64,000 bases of DNA from Isoetes taiwanensis. Its lineage: Eukaryota > Streptophyta > Lycopodiopsida > Isoetales > Isoetaceae. The stretch covers positions 7,654,448 to 7,718,447 of the forward strand of contig JAJEKV010000012.1 of NCBI GenBank assembly GCA_021234155.1, in the 5' to 3' direction. The notes under the pieces were generated by a model, which made no database searches, was not told the DNA's origin, and worked only from the letters and a program-made list of their open reading frames with translations. The position numbers and the translations under genes are program-made. This document shows, one piece after another, positions 1 through 12,979 of the stretch. The number at the start of each line of letters is the position of its first letter. Within the stretch, counting starts at the first letter, position 1.

Positions 1-570
1 ATAGGGTGTGGATGGAAGGGCATGGCCAAAAGAGGTATTTGACTGCATCCCATGCTGTCAACAATCCACACGGAAATGGAGAAGCACTTGAAAAAGGCTG
101 CACATGCTGAAATAATGCTCAAGGTAGGACTGGTTTGACTGGCTTCTTGGCTAGAGGGATACAGTGACCAAGAGCTTGTCTAAGAAGGCGTAGACTAGGA
201 GAATCATCTTCACCATTCAGGAGTCTCCAAATGAACTTTGAAATAAGGATTTTGCTCTGCAGTAAAAAGTCCATCATACCCAGACCACCTGCCCATTTTG
301 GAAGGATGCACTTCCACCAAGCCACCTTAATCATAGCATCTTCCTCAGTACCCACCCATATAAAGTTCCGGACTATTGCAATGAGCTCACATACTTTGAT
401 CTGTGGGGCTAGCAGTAAGGATGCCATATAGACATGGGTACTACAAAGGACTGACTTGGCCATTATAATGCGACCCGCAAGAGACAACTTTGCCGTGGAC
501 CACCAGAACAAGTGCTTCTCCAAATCCTTAATGAAGTGAATCCATTGATGAACCTTATGTTACATGCAAA
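1..570 (-). pseudogene. LINE retrotransposon ORF2 fragment, region after the reverse transcriptase
   Basis: The minus strand is open from about 560 to 119 and reads as the segment that follows the reverse transcriptase in plant LINEs. Visible motifs are a W-S-x-x-x-LSLAGR block, then a tyrosine-rich stretch, FIWVG, and PKWAGGLGMMDF; the family pattern is LSLAGR, R-x-FLW-x-G and PK-x-x-GGLG. The fragment runs off the left edge, and no reverse-transcriptase core or 3' end lies in the window. Upstream (570-1140) I see no coding signal. Dead LINE relic; the family assignment is by motif reading only. Confidence 0.75.
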
Positions 571-1140
571 TCTTCATGATGCAAATAGAATGGCATAAAT
601 GACAATCAAGCACTCGTTGTTGAGATCCTATGGTTTTGCTCACAGTTATGTGATAAAATCGTCAAGACATATGATTAATGTTTTTTTTATATATCCATAC
701 TGATAGTAATGGTGCCCCTTGAAAATTTTCAGCTTCCAAGTTACGAATACTGAGGCCCAACCTTAATCCTTCATTCCAACACACTAGGCCCTGGTCAAAC
801 AGGACCTCAGCATGGAGTCCCCTGCGCATCATCGCCATTCTAATTAGAAGAACGAGTTCTTCTTCAAGAGGTTGTTGTTACATGTTCCTAAATTTGAAAA
901 TTTGGTGGCTTGTTTGATATAGCCCAATATCACTGCTGCAATGGTATTGGGCGAGGAATTACTGCCTCGAGGTGACATGTTAAATCCACTCACATTTACA
1001 ACTAGGTCACCTTGAGAACAGCAAAACAATGGCAAAAATGTGAAAATGCTGAGATGGCAGGCGAGCAGTGGTGTGGAGCCAAGGAGGCAAGGGAGAACCA
1101 GAGGATATATGACACAAGAGATTTTTAAGAAGCAATGGAG
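570..1140. other. Intergenic sequence upstream of LHCA1
   Basis: No supported gene. Short open frames on the minus strand (844-1475) are shadows overlapping the LHCA1 promoter and first exon. Distal control elements of the antenna gene could lie here but I cannot name any. Confidence 0.5.
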
Positions 1141-1157
1141 CGAAAATGCAATCCTAT

Positions 1158-1198
1158 CCTTATCTCTGATATGGGGCCAATAAGGGGAGGCCACGTGG
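1158..1198 (+). promoter_or_regulatory. Light-type promoter cluster: I-box, CCAAT box, G-box
   Basis: Within about 100 bases of the LHCA1 start codon there is a CCTTATC (reverse of the GATAAGG I-box) at 1158-1164, another GATA at 1168-1171, CCAAT at 1177-1181, and a palindromic CCACGTGG G-box at 1191-1198. I-box plus G-box is the classic arrangement of light-regulated photosynthesis promoters, bound by MYB/GATA-type and bZIP/bHLH (HY5, PIF) factors. No clear TATA box is visible between the G-box and the ATG at 1261, which is common in photosynthesis genes. Confidence 0.6.
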
Positions 1199-1260
1199 GC
1201 GGGAGGCAAGATTGCTTTCGTTTGTGAAGAGCAGAGGCCGGGGCGAGAGAGAAGCGAGCA

Positions 1261-2391
<1,131 letters not shown>

Positions 2392-2822
2392 AGTGCAGCT
2401 ATATGTGGCCCATTTCTCACTCATATCAACTTGCTTATTTTGGAGAAGTTCTAAAATACCATTTAGGATCGCCTCCTTGTACCTATATGATATTCACACA
2501 TGTACATCCAACATGATCACAATCTTTCTCTTGCTAGAAATGCTATAATTGATCTTAAGCTAGATAATGTGCGATTCCACATGAATAATCACACATCAAA
2601 GAAGGAAAACTCAATATCATCAAAATAATCATCGTCATGTTTGTGAACGAGTTATGTTTGTAAAAACGTTTTTCCTTGTATAATTGTTGTACCTTTTTAT
2701 CGCTCATTTTCAACCCTAGGATAGAGGTATTTTCCATGGAATTTACCATGATCTAAGATCCCGGCCATCCAAAGGCATGTTTGGCAGGGTCAAACACTGA
2801 CTTGGCTTTGCAAAAAAATGAA
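2392..2822. other. LHCA1 3' flank
   Basis: This stretch holds the presumed 3' UTR of LHCA1 and AT-rich spacer. I see no further coding exon. It ends at the putative 9-base target duplication (2814-2822) of the MITE. Confidence 0.5.
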
Positions 2823-3522
2823 GGGAAAAACTACAAAATACCCTTATGTTTTGACGAAATTCACGACATACCCTTGAGTTTTCATAAATTTTTGTAATGC
2901 CCTTGGTCAACGTATTTGGCTCTATAGAATTTTGTATATCATCAAATGCCCTTGTATTTTACGTATTTCATATAAAGCCCTTCTGTATTTTTGGGGCAAG
3001 GATTTGACATCGGCAGTTTTCATTTTTGAAAGAAAACAGAGCATAGATTTAGACGTTCTAACCTGATGAAATCCCAGTGGAAACGTAATTCGGCCTCACA
3101 TTCTTGAATCCGCTCTTCACTGCCATATAAATATGAAAATCTCTGAATACATTCATCTTGCATCTTTTCAAGGGCTTTTGCCAAAGCAAAACCGAATGTG
3201 AATCCACCTCCTCCAAAACTGTATAGTAAGACTATCTAATATTCTGATCATGGCTCTCGGATTTGATGGTCATACTTGGAAAGAACCCTAATCAGATTAT
3301 CAGGATAAAAACTGTATCATCTCTCATCTTAAGGGTATTTGGTGAATTGTGCAGAATCTTAAGGGCATTTGAGTAATTAAGGTACATCTTAAATGCATTT
3401 GAGCAATTTTCAATAATACAAAATATTAAATACGTTGACCAAGGGCATCACAAAAATTTATAAAAATTCAAGGGTATATCATGAAATTTGTCAAAACATA
3501 AGGGTATTTTATAGTTTTTCCC
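2823..3522. mobile_element. Mutator-like MITE with 94-bp terminal inverted repeats
   Basis: Bases 2823-2916 match the reverse complement of 3429-3522 at about 90 percent, with equal length and no gaps. Both ends begin GGGAAAAACTA. The flanks AAAAATGAA (2814-2822) and AAAAAGGAA (3523-3531) form a 9-base target duplication with one mismatch. Long inverted repeats plus a 9-base duplication are the hallmark of Mutator-like elements. The 700-base body has no transposase, so it is non-autonomous. Subterminal CTTAAGGGCATTTG-like units recur around 3325-3400. Confidence 0.8.
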
Positions 3523-3531
3523 AAAAAGGAA

Positions 3532-3892
3532 TACGTCATTGACGTTATGCAGTGTGGCCTGCAACTGATGATAAGCAGGTTGTACATGAAGCTCCAGAAT
3601 TGGCATGCAATAAAAGCAAGAGGTATAAAAAAGAAAGAGCATTGAATTGAAAAACAAGCCAAGGGAGTCAAATCCCTTACAGTGTTGGTCATGCCATAAG
3701 ACCTGGCAACTCTTAAAGGGAAGGGACTAATCCCATGCACGATACAGATGCAAGAAAGAAAGCAAATGACAAGAAAACAGAAATTCCATCACTTTCTTAA
3801 TCCTAATTTTCCACTTCCATTTCAAACATCTCCTCTTTCTTTTCTTTTCTTTCAAGTTTTCCACAACGTTTTGCTAATTTTTTTATTTTTTT
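3532..3892. other. Spacer between MITE and duplicated segment
   Basis: Pyrimidine-rich, low-complexity sequence around 3820-3900 and no supported gene. Confidence 0.4.
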
Positions 3893-5638
3893 TCCACACC
3901 AGACTTTACCTCATGCAAGATAGTATATTTCAATTTGATTTTTGAAGCACATAACACATATTAAAACAATCAAATTACCATGCAATAGTCAACTGATAGT
4001 CATGGCGGAATTGTGTCTCCTAGCCAAAGCATCTATCCTCCGGAGCTTCCCAAGCAAGAAACGCCTTGCTAAATTCATACGTGCCCTCAAATGGGCTCTC
4101 GCATATTTGTTTACTTCCACTTCCTCCTATTTCATATGTTGCACCGCTTCCTCAAGAGCAGCAAATAAGCCCGCCCAATTGCATATGAAATAGGGACAAA
4201 ACCAACCATCGATTCTGACATAATAATAATGTTAACAACACCAGAAGGTACTTCCAAAGCTATCTACACCTTGCTATAATAGCTGAGAAAGCAACTAGAG
4301 AAGGCATTGCATTAGAAATAAGGTTCTCAATTGGTCCAGAAGCGATCGACCACCACGAAGAAAGGGTGATTGCTCTACATCACTGTCGATATAATGGCAA
4401 ATGCAACCATGGCTAATCTGCATGTAAGAATGCATCAAAGATATTTTACAAACATAAAGAAAATGACAAGAGCAAGGCATCAATCACTCGAATGCCGTGA
4501 TGGTCAGCTAGGTCAAAGAAGATGAAATCAGCCTCCACTTCATCAGTGGCAGCTTCAAGTCTATATTTCTCATCATTCACATCCATAAAGTTAGAATCCA
4601 TTTCTCTCAGGCTGCAAACATCATCCCAACAACTCATGCATGTCTCCCCAACTCGCTCTATGGGTTGCATTCCAGCAGGGATTCCATAGAGCTCACACCT
4701 CAAATTGCTAGGCAAAGCACACCCCGGGACTCAATGTCAAATGCCAAGTGGCCTTCGCCCTATGTTCTGAAGTGTGAGTGTTAGTGTTTTGTGGTAATTA
4801 AGTTCATGTTATATATGTTGTAAGCATGATTAGGATTTCAAGAACATCTTAGTTCACATAGAGGCAATGCATAATGGGCCAAGCACATTGTCCTAAGTAC
4901 TTAGGCCCATATGTAAACAAAATAATTCATCTACATTAGATAAAAAAGCACTTAATGGTTGATACAGAGAATTATGTGATGACCACTTATAATTCGACTC
5001 CATCATCATTAGGTTGATAATGTTACCGTCAAGAAGGTTCCAATATGGGTGATCGCCCCTGTTATAGATCATTTGTGTTACCAAATATATCGAGTAATAC
5101 GAGGATCATCTATTAACTGTACTAGATGACTGAATCATACCAATTATATCCAACCTGTGTTACATCTGAATTTTCTTCGACATGCGCGACTGTCCTACCT
5201 TCCATGTGCTGCATCTTCGCTTGGCTTATGACTGAGCGCAATCCTATGTCGAGCTGCTAATATGAGAGCTATTGGAAGTTCTAGAACTTTCCATTTTGGA
5301 ACAACAGACTGACAATTTGATCATTGCCCTTCTACGTATCACAGTGTTGTTCTGGGAGAAGAGGCATAAGGAGGCATTCAGGTTTAGCCACCTTTTCTCG
5401 AAACCAGTGGTTTGATTATGAACGTAGAGATCTTGAGTGCTGGCTAGGCAGATAATTGAGCTCACTTCTAGATCACGAGTGATCAAATAATATAGAGCTT
5501 TCCTCCAAAGCAACAAGGCACAGTATATTGTGACGCAGCAAAAAATATTTTACCACATTTGATCGGCATCATGCACATTTTGGAAAAGAGTGTTACACAA
5601 ACCTATGCAACCTATAGGAGACATCTCTTCTCAACATC
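3893..5638 (-). pseudogene. Duplicated segment, copy A: decayed minus-strand coding relic
   Basis: Copy A of a direct tandem duplication whose partner starts at 5639. On the minus strand two stretches look formerly coding in both copies. At 4715-4446 the motif CWDDV is followed by an acidic D-V-N-D-E-x-Y-R segment. At about 4200-4010 there is a helical stretch with LEEAVQHM, ARMNLARRFLLGKLRRI and LARRHNS. A third stretch, at 5516-5244, is homologous between the copies but full of stops. I do not recognise the family. Stops and shifts differ between the copies, so both are probably dead or exon fragments of a gene extending outside. Confidence 0.45.
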
Positions 5639-8278
5639 CGACCACACTTCACACAAGAAGATACTATATTTCAATTAGATTTTTGAAGCATACAATCTGC
5701 AAGCAAACAATAACAATAAAAACACATGTTAAAACAATGAACTTACCATGAAACGGTCAATTTTATTAGTCATCAGAATTTTGTCTCCTAGCCAAAGTGT
5801 CTATCCTCGGACTCTAAGCAAGATATGCCTTGTCAAATTCATTTGTGCCCTCAAATGGCTTTTGCATATGTGTTTACTTCCTGCTATTCCATGTGCTGCC
5901 CCACTTCTTCAAGAGTAGCAACTAGCTTGCCCAATTGCATACGAAACAGATGGATAGAGCCAACCATTGATTCTGCCAAAGTATTAATGCTAACAACAGT
6001 AGAAAGTACTTTCAAAGCTATCTACACCTTTTTTAGCAGCTCAGAGAGCAACTGGAGAAGGCATTGCATTAGAAATAAGGTTCTCAACTCTTGGCACGGG
6101 AGCGACCACTACTCCTGAGGAGAGGGTGACTGCTCCCCACCATCACTGCCGATATATTAGCAAGTGCAACCATGGCTAACTTGCATGTAAAAATGCATCA
6201 AAGGTATTTACAAACATATTAAAAGGACAAGAGCAAGGCATCAATCACCCGACAGCCATGGTATGGTCAACCAAGTCCAAGAAGTTGAAATCAACTCCCA
6301 CTTCGTCAGCGGCGGCTTCAGGCCTGTATTCCTCATCATTCACATCCGTAAAGTTGACATCTATTTTCTCTTGGCTGTAAACATCATCCCAACACCTCCT
6401 GTGTGTCTCCCCAACTCGCTTTATAGGCTGCATTATAGCAGAAATCCCATAGGGGACACACCTCATATCACTAGGCAAAGCAAACCATGGGACTCAAGTC
6501 AAAAGTCAAGCGGCCTTCGGTCTATGTTTTGAAGTGAATGTAGTGTTTGATTGATGGCAAGATCCAAGTACTGGACAAGATGAACTTTCCCATCCTCAGC
6601 ATCCTCGTGACAGTGTAGACTAGGCTCGCATTTAATTGCCTATGGCCATGTTATCTCACAAAATGCAAGGCTCTACATAACAAAGTATGATTGTCTAACA
6701 CCACGATGTTCTTTATATCCCTTGATCCATATAGGATTACCGATCTTTCTTCATTTCAATTTGCCTCTCTGATATGCTGTGCATATACTCACAAAAATGG
6801 AGCTTCCCAAGGTCCTTCATGCAATATCTAACCATTAAAATAATATAGCCTTATGTTTTTCAAGGCCTTGCACGCTAGTATTATACCAACAAATCATCTC
6901 TTGATACTATTATTCACACCAGCGGGTCTTTTTAGCTTAAGCATAAACACTGCTTGGCAACGCTGATGATCAAGCTCCCTCTCCCTTTCTAAAGCTATAA
7001 TACTACCAATAGCCTCACTTTTATAGAATATGAGGTTGTTAAATTGTAACTCTGGTCATCTGCTTACATCATAGGAATGTAAGGAAGCATTGCCAAATGC
7101 CAAGCACCACATGCACTCCTTCTAAATCCGACCGTAGCTCCACACCATTGAAACATATGCTTAAAAAATATAGAGCCCTAGATACTAAGAAGACCGATAA
7201 AACGCATTTATCCACCTCATTTTTATACGTATTTCAATACAATTACCCCTGACCCCCTCAACTAACCATTTCAAATTATACGTCATTTTTATACCTGAAC
7301 CTTGATTTGGTAACGCTATAGTTTCTAGTAAAATAGCTTTCTTTTTGCATCAAAGCAGAGGTAAAAGGCCCATATTATGATAGATTTTTCCAATTAAATA
7401 AGGTGCTAGTGCATCGAGGATTGCAATTCTTGATGTTGCGTATATAGATGTATGTTTGATGTGTTTGAAATGGTATTGTGTGAGTTTGCTAGTGTTTTGT
7501 GTTAATTAAGTTTATGTTATATAAGTTGTAAGCATTATTAGGATCTTGAACATCATATAGAGGCAATGCATAATGGGCCAAGCATATTGTCTTTTTAAAC
7601 AAATAATTCATCTACAATGGATAAAAGCACTTAATAGCTGATATCGAGATTTATATGGTGACCACTTATAATTCGACTCCATCATCATTAGGTTGTTAAT
7701 GTTACCATCAAACAATGTCCCAATACGGGTGATCGTCTGTTATAGATTATTTGAATTGGCAAAAACATCAAGCAACACGAAGATCATCTATTAATCGTAC
7801 TAGATGAAAGAATCATACCAATTATATACAACCTATTTTATATCAGAATTTTCTTCGACATGCACGACTGTCCTACCTTCCACGTGCCTAAACTTTGCTT
7901 GCCTTACTACCGAGCGCAATCCTATACCGAGCTGCCAACATGAGAGCTATTGGGAGTTCTGCAACTGCCTATTTTTACGTGTCGCAGAGTTCTATTCTGG
8001 GAGAAGAGGCACAAGGAGGCATTCATGTTTAGCCACCTTTTCTGGAAATAAGAGGCTTGATGATGAATGTAGAGACCTTAAATGCTGGCCAGGCAGGTAA
8101 TCGAGCTCACCTCTAGGCCATGGGTGATCAAACAATACAAAGCTTTCCTCAAATGCAAGAAGGCACAGTACATTGCGGTGTAGCAAAAATTGTTTTACCT
8201 CATTGATTGGCATCATGGACATTTTGGAAAAGAGTGTTACACAAACCTGTACAACCTGTAGGTAATATGTCCTCTCAA
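5639..8278 (-). pseudogene. Duplicated segment, copy B, with a 0.9-kb extra block
   Basis: Copy B follows copy A without a gap. Matching landmarks: TTTTTGAAGCA at 3939 and 5683; CTCCTAGCCAAAG at 4017 and 5787; the CWDDV stretch at 4715-4446 and 6478-6245; GAGGCAATGCATAATGGGCC at 4861 and 7560; and the stretch beginning GAGGCACAAGGAGGCATTCA at 8005. Divergence is high, about 15 to 20 percent by eye. Copy B has about 0.9 kb (6540-7475) that copy A lacks. The right end of copy B abuts a LINE fragment at about 8279. No intact reading frame survives. Confidence 0.6.
6540..7475. other. Block present only in copy B
   Basis: Relative to copy A, about 0.9 kb separates the segment ending GAAGTGAATG from the segment starting TTTGCTAGTGTTTTGTG. 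It could be an insertion in B or a deletion in A. It has no coding potential that I can support and no inverted repeats or target duplication I could find. Confidence 0.4.
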
Positions 8279-9115
8279 CAGTAGGTAACTTCTATCTTCT
8301 GGCTCAGGCACTTGGAGTTAAGTCCACAGTTCGATATCAAATTCTCCTGCAAGAGACATGGTACTTACGCCTTCAGAGGGCTGCACTTGAACGTCACATC
8401 ATATACTTTTGGAAGGTGGTCAATATGAACCTCCCTACACCATGACATACGTCCGCAATGCTTTAAAGCATGCTAGAAGGAGAAAGAGCCATTTGGTTTT
8501 CTATATGGAATATTTAAGAATAGAGGTGCATACAGGTAACCAACAATGAGACCACAATTAACTGAAGCAGTATCTCAAAGCGTGCTTCCTGAGTAATCTT
8601 GAGATGTTAGAGCTTTGGGACTGGCGAAGATAGTATATTACAAAGCACAGATTACTCCCACGCTTGCCAGGGGACCACAACAGTACCTACTAGTGCATTT
8701 CCCTATGAAGGAATGTAGACTGATTACATCCATTCACACAGGAATGCACCGCCTCAGAATTGAGATAAGCATATGGGCAACAAGATCTTTGTAGACAGGC
8801 TCTACCAATGTTGCGAACTGGAAGTCATTGAAGGTGAGTGCCACACTCTTCAAAACTGCAGGCTTTTGACTTATCAGAATACGTTAACCTCACCAACCAT
8901 TGCATGTGATGCTGGAGGTGGCTTCTATAGGAGTTCTAACATCATATCTTCAGGAGATTCTGAATACGCAAACTCAATAGTCCTCAATCATTATATTGAG
9001 ATGTATGTATAAAATGTATAGGTCATCAACAAGCCTATTATTGCCAAGCTTTTTTCTCGAAAACCCTTCGGGCCTCTTTGGTCTCAAGGAAAAAATAATT
9101 TCTATTCTATTCCAT
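8279..9115 (+). pseudogene. LINE copy, C-terminal end of ORF2 plus 3' UTR
   Basis: This is a 5'-truncated copy of the LINE family also seen at 29113, 43340 and 55049. The translated relic reads QALGVKSTVRYQILLQETW and later a zinc-finger-like C-x-x-C-x(n)-IEGECHTLQNC. The 3' UTR has the family hairpin motif CTCGAAAACCCTTCGGGCC at 9057-9075. A degenerate form of the family end and a (TTCTA)n tail follow at about 9075-9120. Several stops and shifts are present. Confidence 0.7.
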
Positions 9116-10984
9116 TCCTACTAAATATCATTTAGTAATAAGTTCTTCTATGTTCGTATAGGATCCTCATTTTTCAAAAGCTCTATCCATTCTTTCACAA
9201 GGCTTCCATCAAACATGCCACATTTTCCATTCGTATGACCTATAATAGGATCTTTATGCAATGTAATCTTTTCACAGAGCAACAATGCATATCATTTATT
9301 TTCTTTGAATGTTTCAATTAGAATACGCAGAATAACCAAATGGTCAATTGTGAGGTACATGATTGAATATATTAGAAACCCAAGAACATGACTTGGATGG
9401 GGCTTTTGAAGTATCATTTATCAGGCCAGTTTCACTAAGATTTTACAGCTTCAATTGGTTGAGTGGAAATCCCTTTGATTCAAATGGAGCTGTTAATTGG
9501 CTCTATTTGGGCGGGTGATGGATACGTGTAATCGGTTATTGCACATGTTCCTTGGTGGTATGTCGTTCGTTAGTCACATAGGGGAATGAAGTTGGAAATG
9601 TTGTTTCAGGTTTGCGAGTAGGATTGCAATTTGCATTAACTAAGAGCGGATCAAAGATTGCAATCTAGCTAATGCTGGTCGCGGGACCCATCTGTGAACC
9701 GGGAATAGAGGACTAACCCCCATTCCATACAATGCAGAAGTTGAGGAGGCATTTTGATCTGAGTGTTTTTTATGTATGACAGATGTTGCAACGAGCATTC
9801 TTGTGAGGATCCTAAGTCTTTTGCGCAGTTTGACAATAAGATCCAACATTCTTTTTGAACAGAAATAAATTAGATAATGAGCTTTAAAGGGAATCCAAAT
9901 AGAATCGATTCCGTGGAAAGCTTGAAACTTTGAAATTCATCAGACTATAGAATAGGGATGCCACAAATAAAAGGTCGCAAAATGCAAGCCCACTAAAGTG
10001 TAACCTAATTCTAGCACTTATCGGTTCATGACATGTTAAATGGAATTGGTATGCCAATTTCTATTCTCACGTGGCATAACGAAATGCATGTAACAATAAA
10101 ATGTCAACCCAACAATATAACAATTGGGCCGCATTTCGTAGTGTAATTTGGTGCAGTCACATTCACTACATCAACTAGAATCAATTTGCAAAGGGCAACA
10201 GTTCAGAGAAGGCTCGCCATAGCCATATATTAGAGCTAATAAACTCAAAAAACCATCACATCTTATTCGATGAAAAGAGATCAACGACAAGCATCATAGA
10301 GATTTAAGATTTCTCGGTAAGACTTACTTAGAGACCTCTGTTAACCATAAAAGAACAGCGTGACATGAAAGTAAGATAAAGTGCTTTTCCCCTTCCAACG
10401 AGTACATCTACAGACAAAGCATGGACACAAACACATCCAAACTGGAACTTGGTTATGATACTAGAAGTTAAAGGCCAATAGGCTACTTTTTAATTCCAAG
10501 ATGATTGCACCAGAAGGATCCCAAGCGTCTGCTGACGCAATGCGAACTATGCTTCGGTATTTTGATGGACATCTAATGTGAAATCCAACATGAAGAGCTT
10601 AACTGCTAACTATTCTTGATTTAAACATATGATATGCGCCAATCCCGTGTTGCATCTAGGTGGCCCTCGACATCTTTTATGTGTGTAAGACATGCAATAT
10701 GCAGACATGCACATGGTATGACACGGATATTGAGTATGTGAAGGGTCATGTATATTACCTTATTCCAGCAAATACCATTGACCGAAACATAGTATGTGCC
10801 ACCTCTTTCTTCTTTGCGTATGCGTTTATTAGCGCACTATATGTAAATTCAGGCTTGACATTTGCATTGTGCATCTGCAAGATATTAAACAGCAAATCCT
10901 GTAAGTGGTCATCCTTCAAGAATTAGTTTATATAGACACAATTAGACCCATCAATTCTGTGTTGCCATGCATTGAATATGTTCT
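9116..10984. other. Gene-free stretch
   Basis: AT-rich sequence without supported coding regions on either strand. A 69-codon minus frame at 9640-9849 and an 88-codon plus frame at 10660-10926 have no recognisable domain. Confidence 0.5.
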
Positions 10985-12260
10985 GCTCAACCAAATGCAA
11001 TTCACACATATGACATATAATTGAATGAATTTGCTTCCACTAAGGCCTTTATGAAAACATCTGCAATCTACTTTGTTGTATCAATGTACTCCATTTGAAT
11101 GTAACCTTTGGCTGCTAAATCTCTAATGAAATGGATATTCAGTTCAACAAATTTTGTCCTTTCATGGTCAGCTGGATTTCTTGCTCTAGCCATACAACTT
11201 TGGCTATTTGTCGGGATTCTGGTTGGCTCTGTCTGCAAGCAATTTAACTCATCTAATTGTCGTCTCAACCAAGTTATTTCCTAAGGATGATATTGAATAT
11301 TTGACATGGCAATGGCACTCTGTTGTTTACACCTCCATGTAATGGCACCATATTCTAAATATATGATATATCCTGAGGTTGATTTCCTTTGGTTGAGGTC
11401 CCCTCCCCAATCTGCATCACTATAGACTTGCAATCTTAAGTCTACATTGTTAAAAGAATACCATGATGTTTGTACCCTTTGAGTACCTCGGTACTCTTTT
11501 TCCAGTCAACCAATGTTCTTTGCTTGGGTTGTGGTTCCTCCTGCTCAAATCATTTACTATATGCAATGTCAGAACAAGTATTATTAGCCAAGTGTAATAG
11601 ACATCACGTGAGAGCCCTTATTCCATTTCTGCCTTTTCTTCTGTTAGGTGATCATCTGCAATTAACCTATCACCAGGTGTTACAGGGGATTTCACTGGTT
11701 TAGCATCTTCCAGCCTAAACCTTTTCAACACATTGCCTATGTGTGAGCTATGTTTCAACCTCAAAACTTTCTTGTCTCTATCTATTTCAACTTCAATTCC
11801 CAAGAATCTTCTAAGCTCTTCCAAATCAAACATTTGAAATCTGGCTTTGAGTAAGTTTTTACAGTGTGTCAAGCATTTAATATTGTTGGCTGCCATTATG
11901 CAATCATCAATATAGAGTTACAAGTTTCCATAACTATGAGTTTTCAAAACCTTGCTCCCTGAGGAAATTGTCCATACAAACGTACCCTTCTCTTGGTGAT
12001 TGCTTGAACCCATAGACTGCTCTGTTTAATTTTCAAACTTTATTACTACCAACCTCAAATCCAGGAGCTTGCCTCATAAATATGTTTTCTTCCAGTTTTG
12101 CATTCAAGAATGCTCTTTTAACATCCATATGATGTAACTCGAGGTTAAAACATAGACTGAGCAATAGTCTTATGCTTGTATCGCTTGTTTTCCCTTATCA
12201 TAAAATTGTGCCCATTGATTTACATAATATTCCCACATATATTCCCTTTGCTTCATTCCC
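10985..12260 (-). pseudogene. Ty1/copia Pol fragment (reverse transcriptase to RNase H end)
   Basis: Read on the minus strand from high to low coordinates. There is an AFLNAKLEENIFMRQAPGFE block (12120-12060). Next comes an LYIDDCIMAANN active site (YIDD at about 11903-11914), then FLGIEVEIDRDKKVLRL and SHIGNVLKRF. The end of the RNase H region shows NIHFIRDLAAKGYIQMEYI (about 11150-11080). These are standard copia landmarks. Stops and shifts break it into at least three frames. I found no LTRs or target duplications. A second copia relic lies at 25000-29095 in the same orientation but is not the same copy. Confidence 0.8.
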
Positions 12261-12900
12261 CACTATCTGCTAAATCCATGATGGGGTCAAACTCCATTTT
12301 CCACCTCAACATATGATTCTCTAACCATTGCAGCTAGTCAATGTGGAGGTCAAACTAATTATCATCTTGTTAGCATTGAATGACAGCTTCGCTTTCAGAG
12401 AACAGTTTCTAAGAAGATTTGAACCCTCCTGCCACAGTAGGCAGCAAGATAAAGCTTGAAAGCACACTTCATAGCAGCAATACATATAACAGCAGCATGG
12501 ATAAGGGATGATGAATGGTGAAGCCCTACTAGACATGCGGGTCTGTTCTACTCCATACTTCCTGCCACTAGATCAACTGAAATTTCCATTTGAAATTATG
12601 AAATCCATATGTTCAATGCCATCTGCTTTATCTCTGTAGATCGGCTGCTACGATAACCATGCAAGTAAACTAATTAGGTATAATAATATAAAACAATGCC
12701 CATGGGGCGGATGGAAAATTTTTCTTGGCGCCTTCACGGCTAGGGCGGCAACGTAGAAAGGGGCCGCCCTCTATTCTCTGCTTTCGGCATTGCAGTAGCA
12801 CCAAATTTGTCCAAGATCTTGTTTTGGTTGCTAGCAGGGGTTTTGGTTTCCTATGTAATCCAGATTTGCTTCTATCTGGCTGCTAATTGACGATTCTTGG
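12261..12900. other. Spacer with GC-rich patch
   Basis: Mostly non-coding. A GC-rich patch at 12715-12775 (GGGGCGGATGG, GGGGCCGCCC) directly precedes the candidate first exon at 12911 and could be its promoter or 5' leader. Confidence 0.35.
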
Positions 12901-12910
12901 AGCGTCTTCA

Positions 12911-12979
12911 TGGCGGTCTCTTCAGCTCAAATGATTCTTCCACTAACGTGGAATTATTCTGATGCTTTTACTCTGGGTA
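12911..12979 (+). CDS. Candidate orphan first exon
   Basis: ATG at 12911 opens a short frame beginning MAVSSAQMILPLTW and ending at a strong donor (CTGG|GTAAGC) near 12978. The leader is GC-rich. The N-terminus would suit a plastid or mitochondrial targeting sequence. No matching second exon was found before the gypsy element at 14640, so the remainder could lie beyond it, or the match may be chance. Low confidence. Confidence 0.25.

Noticed and set aside
9640-9849. Minus frame with LRKRLRIL resembling a helix-loop-helix part
   Set aside because: Too short, no second helix pattern, no splice context.
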